A stretch of 64,000 nucleotides of DNA from positions 1 to 64,000 of the forward strand of contig NZ_QAOX01000001.1 in assembly GCF_003050935.1 (NCBI RefSeq), given 5' to 3'. Source of the stretch: Luteibacter sp. OK325. Lineage in GTDB: Bacteria; Pseudomonadota; Gammaproteobacteria; Xanthomonadales; Rhodanobacteraceae. The position numbers and the translations under genes were made by a program. A model generated the notes under the pieces. That model did no database searches. It was not told the DNA's origin and was given only the letters and a program-made list of their open reading frames with translations. How positions within the stretch are numbered: position 1 is the stretch's first letter; every line of letters begins with the position of its first letter. Positions 56,597 through 64,000 of this stretch are shown piece after piece.

Positions 56597-56966
56597 CCGG
56601 ATCCTGAGGTTCGTGGGGTCGAGCGCACCGCTCGCACTCCGAGGGGCGACTGTTCCTTAGCAGGCGACACGCGCTACGCCTCGCCGCGGCAAGTACCGTG
56701 TGATGCATGACTCCCGCCCGCCCGGGCTCCACTGACGCTGTGCCTCGCTGGTCCGACAACCGCACCTGACGGCAACAACCCGAAGGTAAGCGGCCAAGGA
56801 AAGGCGGCGACAGGCAACAACCAAAAGCGCAAAGCGATCGGCAAGCAGCGGCAAGCGCATAGCGACACCGTACGATGTGTTGCCGATCCGCATGGCGGCA
56901 CCGCACGACCCCTTGCCCATCACGATCGCCAGCGGTGCACTTTCCACATGACGCCTCGCCGTGGGG
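56597..56966. other. Non-coding spacer between the inverted family 2 elements
   Basis: About 370 bases without a convincing gene. Open frames here lack ribosome sites and recognisable content. A self-complementary pattern is visible around GCGCATAGCGACACCGTACG and the GCGGCAAGC repeats near 56845-56865. No tRNA, terminator or transposase gene is seen. Confidence 0.5.
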
Positions 56967-57253
56967 AAGAGCCGGCGGGTGCCACCCTCGGGGCCGGTAG
57001 CGTAGGCGAGGGCTCCGACTGGACAAGGCCCGTCAGGGGGCCGGCCAGGACGGCCGGCCGTTTTCGCGCGACAGGAGTCGCGTCGAAAACCCCCAGGCGG
57101 AGCCCGACCCGGCCCGCAGGGCAATAAGTACACGGCCGCTTTTGGGCGGCCCTTCCCTAGCGGGTCGCCGCAGTCGTGGCCCCGAGGGTGGCACCCGCCG
57201 GCTCTTGCGCCGCACCGCGAGCGCAAAACGCAAGGCCGAAGGCGAGCCCTCCC
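56967..57253 (-). repeat. Long palindromic extragenic element, family 2, copy B
   Basis: Inverted copy of 56309-56596, ending ten bases from the nadE stop codon. Arms 56967-56995 and 57178-57206 are perfect 29-base inverted repeats. AGTACACGGCCGC at 57127-57139 also occurs in family 1 copy 3. Internal sequences differ from copy A by scattered substitutions and small gaps. Confidence 0.85.
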
Positions 57254-57262
57254 GCAGCGCTT

Positions 57263-58879
57263 TTATCGCCAGTCAGAGGTGATCGGGTACCTACGCTCGC
57301 GGCCGAAGGCCTTGGTGGTGACGCGCGGCCCCGGGGCGGCCTGGCGGCGTTTGAACTCGTTGATGAAGACCATGCGGATCACCCGGCGCACGGTGGCGTC
57401 GTCGTGGCCGGCGGCGATGATGTCCTCGGCCGAGGCTTCGCCTTCGATGAACTGCTCGAGGATCGCGTCCAGCTCGTCGTAGGGCGGCAGGGAGTCCTGG
57501 TCAGTCTGTTCGTGGCGCAGTTCGGCCGACGGCGGGCGGTCGATCACGGCCATCGGGATGGCGCCGTCGATCGCCGCGCGCCAATGCGACAGGGCGTAAA
57601 CCGTGGTTTTGTAGACGTCCTTCAACGGGGCATACGCACCGCACATATCGCCGTAAAGCGTGGCGTAACCGACCGCCATCTCGCTCTTGTTGCCGGTGGA
57701 AAGCAGCAGCTTGCCGGTCTTGTTGGACATGGCCATGAGCAGGACGCCGCGGGTCCGCGACTGCAGGTTTTCCTCGGTGATGTCCGGGTTGCGACCGGCA
57801 AACACGGGTGCCAGCGCGCCGGTAAAGGCCTCGTAGATGCCTTCGATCGGCAGCACGTGGTATTCGACGCCGAGATGTTCGGCCTGGGCCTTGGCTTCAC
57901 GCAGCGAAAGATCCGAGGTGTAGACCGTGGGCATCATCACCGCGGTGACCTTGTCCTTGCCCAGTGCATCCACGGCGAGCGCGAGGGTCAGTGCGGAGTC
58001 GATGCCGCCGGACAGGCCGAGCAGCACGCCGGAGAAGTGGTTCTTGCCGATGTAGTCACGGATGCCGCGGACGATGCCCGCGTACATGATCGCTTCGGGG
58101 GAGCGCGTGTCGGCGGTGGGCCAGTCGATAGCGACCAGACGCCTGGTTTCCGTGTCGAATTCGACCGTGAGCAGCATCTCCTCGAACGACGGCGCACGGG
58201 CGAGTACCTCGCCATCGGCCTGGACCAGCAGCGAATGGCCATCGAAAAGCAGGTCGTCCTGGCCGCCGACGAGATTCACATAGGCGATCGGCAGGCCGGT
58301 TTCGCGCGCGCGCTGCTTGAGCAGCGCCTCGCGGGTGGCGGCCTGCCGGCGGTCCCAGGGCGATGCGTTAATGACGAGGATCAGCTCGGCGCCGGCCTGC
58401 GCGGCATAGGCGGCGGGTTCAGCCTCCCAGATGTCCTCGCAGATCAGCATGCCGACGTTGACGCCGTCGATGGTGAACACACGCGTGGCCTGGCCGTGCT
58501 GGAAGTAGCGCTTCTCGTCGAAGACCGTGTAATTGGGCAGTTCCTGCTTGTGGTACGTCCACTCGATCTGGCCTTCGCGGATGAGGGACGCGGCGTTGAA
58601 CACCTCGCCCTGCGAATCCGGGTAACCCACGATCGCGGAGATGCCCTGGATGGTCGGCGCAAGAGCGCCGAGCTCGCGATGGCAGGCATCGAGAAAGCTC
58701 GGCCGCTGGAGCAGGTCTTCCGGCGGGTAACCGGAAAGCGTCAGTTCGGGGAAGGCAACCAGCGAGGCGCCCAGGCGGTCGCGTGCCTCGTCGGCCAGCG
58801 CCTTGACCCGTCGCGCGTTGTCGGCGGTGGCACCCACCGGGAAGTCGAACTGGGCCAGGGCGAAGCGGAACGTGGACAT
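57263..58879 (-). CDS. nadE: Glutamine-dependent NAD+ synthetase
   Basis: A 538-residue fusion of an N-terminal nitrilase-type glutaminase and a C-terminal synthetase, making NAD from nicotinic acid adenine dinucleotide with ammonia from glutamine. Glutaminase triad: Glu in FPELTLSGY, Lys in WTYHKQELP, Cys in MLICEDIWE. Synthetase PP-loop: LGLSGGIDSALTLALAVDAL. The start at 58879 (MSTFRFALAQ) is standard; an upstream frame of 14 codons has no site. It ends in the family 2 repeat region. Confidence 0.95.
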   Translation of the reverse strand: MSTFRFALAQFDFPVGATADNARRVKALADEARDRLGASLVAFPELTLSGYPPEDLLQRPSFLDACHRELGALAPTIQGISAIVGYPDSQGEVFNAASLIREGQIEWTYHKQELPNYTVFDEKRYFQHGQATRVFTIDGVNVGMLICEDIWEAEPAAYAAQAGAELILVINASPWDRRQAATREALLKQRARETGLPIAYVNLVGGQDDLLFDGHSLLVQADGEVLARAPSFEEMLLTVEFDTETRRLVAIDWPTADTRSPEAIMYAGIVRGIRDYIGKNHFSGVLLGLSGGIDSALTLALAVDALGKDKVTAVMMPTVYTSDLSLREAKAQAEHLGVEYHVLPIEGIYEAFTGALAPVFAGRNPDITEENLQSRTRGVLLMAMSNKTGKLLLSTGNKSEMAVGYATLYGDMCGAYAPLKDVYKTTVYALSHWRAAIDGAIPMAVIDRPPSAELRHEQTDQDSLPPYDELDAILEQFIEGEASAEDIIAAGHDDATVRRVIRMVFINEFKRRQAAPGPRVTTKAFGRERRYPITSDWR

Positions 58880-58938
58880 GGGGGATCCGTGCGGTCGCGG
58901 GGACTGCCTATGATAAGGCACAAGCCCTCAGGGGCGCC

Positions 58939-59976
58939 TCAGCGAAACAGGTCGCCGATCGCCAACGCCGTCCTGTACGGCTCAGGGTCATTTCGGTTGC
59001 TCAGCAGGACGACCGTCAGGTGCCGCTTCGGGTAACGAACGATCACGTTGCGAAACCCGATCGTCTCCCCCGAATGCCACAACGTCTCACCGGTCATCCG
59101 CCAGCCGTAGCCGTATGCCACGGTGGGATCATCCGTCGCCGTCCACGGCGTGAAGGCCGCCTTGCGCGACGCATCGCTCAACAATCGGTTGTCGTACAGC
59201 GCGGCATCCCAGCGCGCCAGGTCGTCGATCGACGAATAGATGCCACCATCGCCCAGCACCGAACTGGTCATGCTCTGGTCGGTACGCACCCAGTGCCCGC
59301 CCTCTTCGCTGTAACCGAAAGCGCGATGCGGCACGGACGGACCTTCGGTCACATAAGCGAGCGTATTCGTCATGCCCAGCGTCAGGAAAATGCGTTGACG
59401 CAGGAAATCCTGGAATGGCATGCCGGAGGCCCGCTCCACGACCAGCGCGAGCATCGCGTAACCGCCATTGCTGTAGCGGTACGAGGTACCCGGCGCAAAG
59501 TAGAGATGGTCGGTCTTCTCCAGCAACGCGAGCACATCCCTGTCGCGCAACGGCACGCGCGTGTCGGCAGCCATGATGTCTTCGTAGTCGATCAACCCGC
59601 CCTGATGGCTCAACAATTGGCGTAGCGTGATCGCGTCGGCAGCGGCCGGTAGCGACGGAAGCCAGCGCCGGACACGATCGTCGAGCGAGAGCCTGCCGTC
59701 CTGGGCGAGCAGGAGGATAGCCGTCGCCGTGAACTGCTTGGTCACCGAAGCGAGTCGATAGTCGGTCTGCGGCGACGCAGGTACACGGTGTTCCGCGTCG
59801 GCAAAGCCGTATCCGCGCCGCACCAGCGGCACGCCATCGCGAATCACCAGGAGCGACGCCCCCGGTCCGTCGCCGTCGTAGCGCTTCATCAAGGTATCCA
59901 CCGACGCGTCACGCGACGGTGCGGACCCACATGCCGAAAGAACGCTGCAGAAGACCAGCAGGAACGCGAGGCGCAT
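58939..59976 (-). CDS. Lipoprotein serine hydrolase (class C beta-lactamase-like)
   Basis: A 345-residue lipoprotein: signal ending SVLSAC with Cys16 predicted lipidated. The serine-hydrolase fold has Ser77-x2-Lys80 (SVTK), Tyr168-Ser-Asn170 (YSN) and His301-Ser-Gly303 (HSG) in place of KTG. These are class C beta-lactamase/DD-peptidase-like enzymes that usually act on D-amino acid peptides or esters rather than antibiotics. The start at 59976 is preferred over a longer Arg-rich frame. It lies directly downstream of ddpX. Confidence 0.88.
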   Translation of the reverse strand: MRLAFLLVFCSVLSACGSAPSRDASVDTLMKRYDGDGPGASLLVIRDGVPLVRRGYGFADAEHRVPASPQTDYRLASVTKQFTATAILLLAQDGRLSLDDRVRRWLPSLPAAADAITLRQLLSHQGGLIDYEDIMAADTRVPLRDRDVLALLEKTDHLYFAPGTSYRYSNGGYAMLALVVERASGMPFQDFLRQRIFLTLGMTNTLAYVTEGPSVPHRAFGYSEEGGHWVRTDQSMTSSVLGDGGIYSSIDDLARWDAALYDNRLLSDASRKAAFTPWTATDDPTVAYGYGWRMTGETLWHSGETIGFRNVIVRYPKRHLTVVLLSNRNDPEPYRTALAIGDLFR

Positions 59977-59978
59977 GC

Positions 59979-60680
59979 TCACTCCACGGGAACGTCGTAA
60001 ATGGTGTCGGCGGCCACTGCGGATGGCAGCGAGTAATGCCACCACTCGAGCGCGTAGTTGACGAAGCCTTCGGCTGCCATCGCCTGCAGCAGACGCTGCC
60101 GGTTCGCGCGCTGCACGGCGGACACCCCAGGGTTGTCGGTATGCGCGCGCGGATCGAAGAAATCGAAGTCCGTGCCCATGTCCAACGGCGTGCAACGCGT
60201 GCTTTCGCAATGCATGAGCGTGAGGTCGACGGTGGCGCCGCGGCTATGGCCCGAGATCGGCGCGATGTACTCGCCAAGCAGCTTGTCCTTGCCCAGGTTC
60301 GGATAATGTTCGGCCTTGGTACGTGTTTCGGAAAGATCGCCAGCCCAACGAACGAACGCCGCCACCGCGCGCGCGGGTCGATAGCAATCCCATAACCGCA
60401 GGCGATACCCGTCCCTGCGCAGGCTTGCCTCCACCCGCGCGAGCGCCTGGGCGGCGGCCGTACGCAGGAGGCACTTCGGCGCGCCATAGCCGTCGACCGG
60501 CGCACCGGTGAAGTTGTCGCTCTTCGCGTAGTGGATGTCCTCGGCGATGTCCGGCACCAGCGAACGGATGTCGCTCAACCCGGCCTCCTGCGGTGTGCGC
60601 GCCGGCGACACCCGAGATAGGGGCTCGGCGGCTTGCGCGCTAAGGGCAAGCGCGCAGGCGAGTAAAAGCCAGGTCTTCAT
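59979..60680 (-). CDS. ddpX: D-alanyl-D-alanine dipeptidase, secreted VanX/DdpX family
   Basis: A 233-residue M15-family zinc dipeptidase that cleaves D-Ala-D-Ala. Signal peptide of about 18 residues (ending SAQAAE). Zinc and catalytic residues visible: His145 and Asp152 in SGHSRGATVDLTL, Glu212 and His215 in LEWWHY, with Arg102 in CYRPARAV. E. coli DdpX is cytosolic and shorter; here a secreted form is predicted. Starts at 60686 and 60701 are alternatives. It overlaps the end of the dipeptidase-hydrolase fusion gene by about 40 bases, so translation is coupled. Confidence 0.9.
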   Translation of the reverse strand: MKTWLLLACALALSAQAAEPLSRVSPARTPQEAGLSDIRSLVPDIAEDIHYAKSDNFTGAPVDGYGAPKCLLRTAAAQALARVEASLRRDGYRLRLWDCYRPARAVAAFVRWAGDLSETRTKAEHYPNLGKDKLLGEYIAPISGHSRGATVDLTLMHCESTRCTPLDMGTDFDFFDPRAHTDNPGVSAVQRANRQRLLQAMAAEGFVNYALEWWHYSLPSAVAADTIYDVPVE

Positions 60681-63282
60681 AGTCATTGCTGAAATCGGCA
60701 TCGGGATCGACCTTGGTCAGGCGCAGCTGGTCCGGTGCAGGGAGGTCGAGCCAGGGCTCGGCGTCCATGCGCTGTCCATTCCACTGTACGAGGTATCGCG
60801 TGCCCACGCGCTTGAGCATGCCGGTCATCACCGGCGAGCGCGCGGCGGCAAAGCGCACCCCCTCCTTTGCTGGGCAGATACTCACCTCGCCGAACCACGG
60901 ATCGCGCCACACGCCGAGCATCGAGCTTGCATCCTTCGTGGTGGCAGCGACGCGCGACGACGTGTCCGGGGCCCTCGATGCACCGGGCACCGAGGCCTCG
61001 GCCACGATGCGATCGGCGTACTCGCCCACCGTGTGCACCTCGGCCGGCGCGGTGAAGCGCTTGAGCAGGACCTCTGCGAGCGTGTCACGCGCGTCCTCAC
61101 CACCACCATTCATGAGGATCACGAAGCCGCTGTGTTTCTCCGGCAGGAGGCTCACGGTGGAATACATGCCGGACAGCGTGCCCGTATGCGACACGCTCCA
61201 TTGCCCGTCCACATCGGCGAGGCGCCAGCCATAGCCATAACCGTAGAGATGCGTGTCGTTCCAGTTCTTGCGGCGCTGGCCAACCGGCATGGGATTCTGT
61301 ATAGACCACAACGGTTCGCGTTGCTTTGCGTCCAGCCAGGACAGTTGTGTCGCATCCGGCGCGAGCCAGTTGCCGGCCCAGCGCAACATGTCGTGCAGAT
61401 CGCAGCGCACGCCGCCCGCGGCTGCCGAGGTGATCGCCGGCACGGTGGCAGGGTCGGCGTTCATCACTTCGTTGCCATGTTCGCCCAGACGATGTGGCTG
61501 GGCCACGTTGCCCACGCCATCGCGTGACCAGGTGCCGATCTGGCAACGACTCAGGCCGAGCGGTTCGAACACCTCACGCCGCAGCAGCGTTTCATACGGC
61601 ACGCCACCCGCCGCGGCGGCTACCTCACCCGCCACGACATAGAGCAGGTTGTCGTAGGCATAGCGCGAGCGGAAGCTGTGCTCGGGCTTCAGGTAGGCCA
61701 GGCCGGCGAGGATATCCTTGCGAGTGAAGTCGTTCGGCTCGGGCCACAGCATGAGGTCGCCCGCACCTTCACGTAGCCCGCTGTTGTGGATCAGCAAGTC
61801 GCGCACCTGGATCTCGCGAGTGACCCAGGGGTCGTTCATGCGGAAGTCCGGCAGGTACTTCGTCACCGGGTCGTCCCAGTGCAGCTTGCCAGCGGCCACG
61901 AGCCGGGCCAGCAGCGCCGTGGTCATCGCCTTGCTGTTGGAGGCAATCTTGAACAGGGTCTTGTCGTCGACCTTGTGCCCCGAGCCGGCGACCAGCTCGC
62001 CCGCGGTCCGGGTGTAAACCACCTTGCCGTCTTCGATCACGCCGACGGCGATACCAGGAATGTGGTAGCGCGCAACGGCTTCGTCGACCAGCTTGTCCAG
62101 GGAACCGGCCGAGGCCGCTTCGTCGGCGGCCCAGACTCGCAGCAGGTTGCCACTCCACAGCTTCGCGGTGTCTACGTCGGAGAAGCCCCGGCGCTTCAGA
62201 CCTGCGGTGACATTGCGCGTCTCCGAGGCATCCATCCACCCCGTCACTTCGCCGCCACCATCGAAATCCGAAGCGATGCCGACATGATCGACGCCTGCCA
62301 CCTTCACCATGTGCTGGATATGGTCGAGGAAGTCGTCCAGCGTCGCCAGGGGGTGCTCGCGCTGGATCGCCTTCATGCCTTCGACATAAGCAGGCAGGTA
62401 GTCGTGTTTTTCGCTGTCGTAACTCTTGTCGCCGGCCCCATGGGCCACCTTGTCCTGCAGCGTCTTCTCCGCGGCCTCGCGTGCGGGATCTTTCTTCAGG
62501 AACTCCTTGTACGCAACAGCCTGGATGACACCGCCCTTCGCCGCGATGGCCACCAGCAAGTCGTCGGGAAGGTTACGCGGGTGGTCCGTAATCGCACGCG
62601 CGGACGAATGAGAGGCGATGATGGGCGCCTTTGAAAGCGCGAGCACATCGCGGACGCAGGCGTCGGAGGCATGCGAAACGTCGACCATCATGCCCAGCGC
62701 ATTGGCCCGCTGGACGACCTGGCGGCCGAAGTCGGTGAGACCGAGGTTGCTGTCGGGCTTGTCGCCGAGCTCCTCCTTCGGCAACGAGCTACCGCAGAGA
62801 TCATTGTTGCCCACATGCGCCAGGCCGACATAACGCGCCCCACGTGCGTAAGCCACATCGAGGCGATGCAGCTCGTGGCCGAGCGAGTAGCTATTCTCGA
62901 TGCCGATCATGGCCGAAAGCCGTCCGGCCACCTTGTTCGCACGCACATCGGCCGGCGTGCGCGCCAACCGAATCTGGTCCGGGTAGCGCTTCAGCATGAG
63001 ATCGATGGCGTCGTACTTGCGTGCCGCCTGTGATACAGCTCTGGCGTAGCCCGCTGGCGTCAACGGGCCCTGCTCCACGTAGATCACGAAGAACGCGGCA
63101 TCAAGGCCGCCCCGGCGCATCTTCGGCAGGTCCACTTTCAGCGGCCCGTCCTTCCCGGCATCGAACCTGGGATCGTGCATGTACGACAGAGGAATATCGA
63201 CGTGCGTGTCGAGGGTCAGCGGGTGGTCCTGAGCCTGCGTGGCGGCGCAGAAGCCCAGGCTAAGTAGAACGAGTCGCTTCAT
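60640..63282 (-). CDS. Fusion of an M19 membrane dipeptidase and a serine beta-lactamase-like hydrolase
   Basis: An 880-residue secreted protein (signal peptide about 18 residues). Residues 20-385 are an M19 renal-dipeptidase-like domain with the binuclear zinc set: His27-x-Asp29 (DTHVD), Glu129 (GIEN), His204 (DVSH), His225 (ASH) and Asp339 (ASDF). Residues 395-790 are a class C beta-lactamase/DD-peptidase-like domain with Ser448-x2-Lys451, Tyr543-Asp-Asn545 and His699-Thr-Gly701; a C-terminal lipocalin-like tail follows. M19 enzymes hydrolyse dipeptides, often with a D-residue at the C-terminal position. A strong GGGAGG site precedes the start. It is followed by ddpX and another serine hydrolase. 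Confidence 0.9.
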   Translation of the reverse strand: MKRLVLLSLGFCAATQAQDHPLTLDTHVDIPLSYMHDPRFDAGKDGPLKVDLPKMRRGGLDAAFFVIYVEQGPLTPAGYARAVSQAARKYDAIDLMLKRYPDQIRLARTPADVRANKVAGRLSAMIGIENSYSLGHELHRLDVAYARGARYVGLAHVGNNDLCGSSLPKEELGDKPDSNLGLTDFGRQVVQRANALGMMVDVSHASDACVRDVLALSKAPIIASHSSARAITDHPRNLPDDLLVAIAAKGGVIQAVAYKEFLKKDPAREAAEKTLQDKVAHGAGDKSYDSEKHDYLPAYVEGMKAIQREHPLATLDDFLDHIQHMVKVAGVDHVGIASDFDGGGEVTGWMDASETRNVTAGLKRRGFSDVDTAKLWSGNLLRVWAADEAASAGSLDKLVDEAVARYHIPGIAVGVIEDGKVVYTRTAGELVAGSGHKVDDKTLFKIASNSKAMTTALLARLVAAGKLHWDDPVTKYLPDFRMNDPWVTREIQVRDLLIHNSGLREGAGDLMLWPEPNDFTRKDILAGLAYLKPEHSFRSRYAYDNLLYVVAGEVAAAAGGVPYETLLRREVFEPLGLSRCQIGTWSRDGVGNVAQPHRLGEHGNEVMNADPATVPAITSAAAGGVRCDLHDMLRWAGNWLAPDATQLSWLDAKQREPLWSIQNPMPVGQRRKNWNDTHLYGYGYGWRLADVDGQWSVSHTGTLSGMYSTVSLLPEKHSGFVILMNGGGEDARDTLAEVLLKRFTAPAEVHTVGEYADRIVAEASVPGASRAPDTSSRVAATTKDASSMLGVWRDPWFGEVSICPAKEGVRFAAARSPVMTGMLKRVGTRYLVQWNGQRMDAEPWLDLPAPDQLRLTKVDPDADFSNDYEDLAFTRLRACP

Positions 63283-63295
63283 CGTTGCCTCCCTT

Positions 63296-63324
63296 AAAAA
63301 AAGGCACCCCGGTCCTGGGGTGCC
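63296..63324 (-). terminator. Rho-independent terminator between the receptor and the dipeptidase fusion
   Basis: GGCACCCCAGGACCGGGGTGCC followed by seven T residues on the minus strand, 13 bases past the receptor stop codon. The GGGAGG ribosome site of the fusion gene begins three bases past the T run. So the terminator sits inside a tight 54-base junction and may attenuate read-through into the peptidase genes. Confidence 0.88.
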
Positions 63325-63336
63325 GGCAAGTGGACC

Positions 63337-64000
63337 TTAGAAGTCCAGGGAGACAGTAAGTTGACCGAAACGCGGGGACTGGAAGCGCTGAGGCTGCAGG
63401 TAGGTCGGGTTGAGCCCGCCGACCGATGTCTGAAGATCCTGGTCGACACCCAGCGTGCGTTGCTGGTTGAGCACGTTGTACACAGCGAGCTTCACGCGCA
63501 GGTTGTTCTTCTCGTCCAACGGCAACAGGTAGGTGATGCTGGCGTTGAGATTGAACGTCCACGGCGTGCGGTCCGCGCCGCGGGGCGAACGCTGGTACAC
63601 GCGATTCTCGGACACGGGATCGGCACAGTTCTCCACGCAGATGAAGTAGCTGTGGTAAACCGTGGCGTCATAGGGATTACCCACGCCATACCCAGTGATC
63701 GGGCTACCGGAAAGCGCCGTCACGTCTGCACCCACCTGCCACTGCCTGGTGATCGCATAGGTGCCGCGGACCTTGAACTGATGGCGATGGTCGTTGGGCA
63801 GGTAGCCCCCGTTGAGGTTCACCCAGGGGTCGTCGAAGTTCTCGGTACGGCCGGTGTCGTCGAAGTTCGTGTCGGAGTTGACCGGTCCTTCCGCGTTGCC
63901 GCGGTTCCAGGACAGCACGTACGAGGCATTCAACATCCACTTCTCGTCCCAGGCGCGATCGATCTGGAACTCCAGCGAGCCGAAGGTGCGCTTAGGCTTC
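63337..64000 (-). CDS. TonB-dependent receptor, C-terminal part (runs off the window)
   Basis: The last 220 residues of a beta-barrel receptor, continuing past the right edge. The reading frame is open without interruption to base 64000 (upstream residues read RTFGSLEFQIDRAWDEKW). Barrel strands such as LNASITYLLPLDEKNNLRVK and QLTVSLDF with terminal Phe are typical of outer membrane proteins; the VLNQQRTLGVDQDLQTSVGG stretch resembles Oar-like receptors of Xanthomonadales. It is followed by the terminator at 63296-63324 and the peptidase cluster. Confidence 0.88.
   Translation of the reverse strand, partial: KPKRTFGSLEFQIDRAWDEKWMLNASYVLSWNRGNAEGPVNSDTNFDDTGRTENFDDPWVNLNGGYLPNDHRHQFKVRGTYAITRQWQVGADVTALSGSPITGYGVGNPYDATVYHSYFICVENCADPVSENRVYQRSPRGADRTPWTFNLNASITYLLPLDEKNNLRVKLAVYNVLNQQRTLGVDQDLQTSVGGLNPTYLQPQRFQSPRFGQLTVSLDF

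Noticed and set aside
56246-57226. Open frames of up to 189 codons over the family 2 elements.
   Set aside because: Both copies give the same repeat-derived peptide (PKAAVYLLPCGPGRA-type) in either orientation; they are non-coding palindromes.

Overview
The window looks like chromosome of a high-GC gammaproteobacterium of the Xanthomonadales, most likely the Rhodanobacteraceae (Luteibacter/Dyella-like). Supporting this are the run fmdB-aspS-yebC-ruvCA-ruvB-ybgC-tolQRAB-pal-cpoB-queEC, an ahpC/ahpD/oxyR module with Mycobacterium-type AhpC cysteines, large TonB-dependent receptors, and dispersed REP repeats of the GTAGGAGCCGATTCATCGGCGA type. The genus assignment is inference from gene order and protein style, not a database match.

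Layout. 1-8985: a SapC-family gene, an HNH nuclease, dxs, prmC and a lipoprotein esterase, then a small LacI-controlled module (PhyH dioxygenase and Gfo/Idh/MocA oxidoreductase transcribed divergently around a perfect 18-bp LacI-type operator). 8986-11626: a small accessory patch with three short unrecognised genes, a decayed paralogue of one of them, and two inverted copies of a roughly 220-bp palindromic element whose third copy opens the window. 11627-21970: M1 aminopeptidase, DUF1428, ahpD-ahpC divergent from oxyR, apt, glnS, a deaminase and a TVP38-type membrane protein. 22042-28408: a signalling cluster (hybrid histidine kinase, LuxR-type response regulator, orphan PhnD-like binding protein, a second kinase whose H-box reads DH instead of HD) followed by a DedA-rhodanese fusion. 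28475-45691: tRNA-Lys and a long minus-strand block for queuosine synthesis, the Tol-Pal envelope machine, Holliday junction resolution, potassium uptake and aspartyl-tRNA synthesis. 45968-58879: a TonB-dependent receptor, a REP array, clpB with a sigma-32-like promoter, otsBA (trehalose), pgeF-rluD, bamD, a second palindromic element family in an inverted pair, and nadE. 58939-64000: a minus-strand cluster of a TonB-dependent receptor, an M19 dipeptidase fused to a serine beta-lactamase-like domain, a VanX/DdpX D-Ala-D-Ala dipeptidase and a lipoprotein serine hydrolase.

Most of the window is core genome. The strongest candidates for something new are: (i) two related families of long extragenic palindromes whose arms differ between copies but stay complementary within each copy, all placed at gene 3' ends; (ii) the putative D-amino-acid peptide uptake and degradation cluster at the right edge, with its M19-serine hydrolase fusion; and (iii) the PhnD/two-kinase signalling cluster with one kinase altered at its phosphoacceptor.
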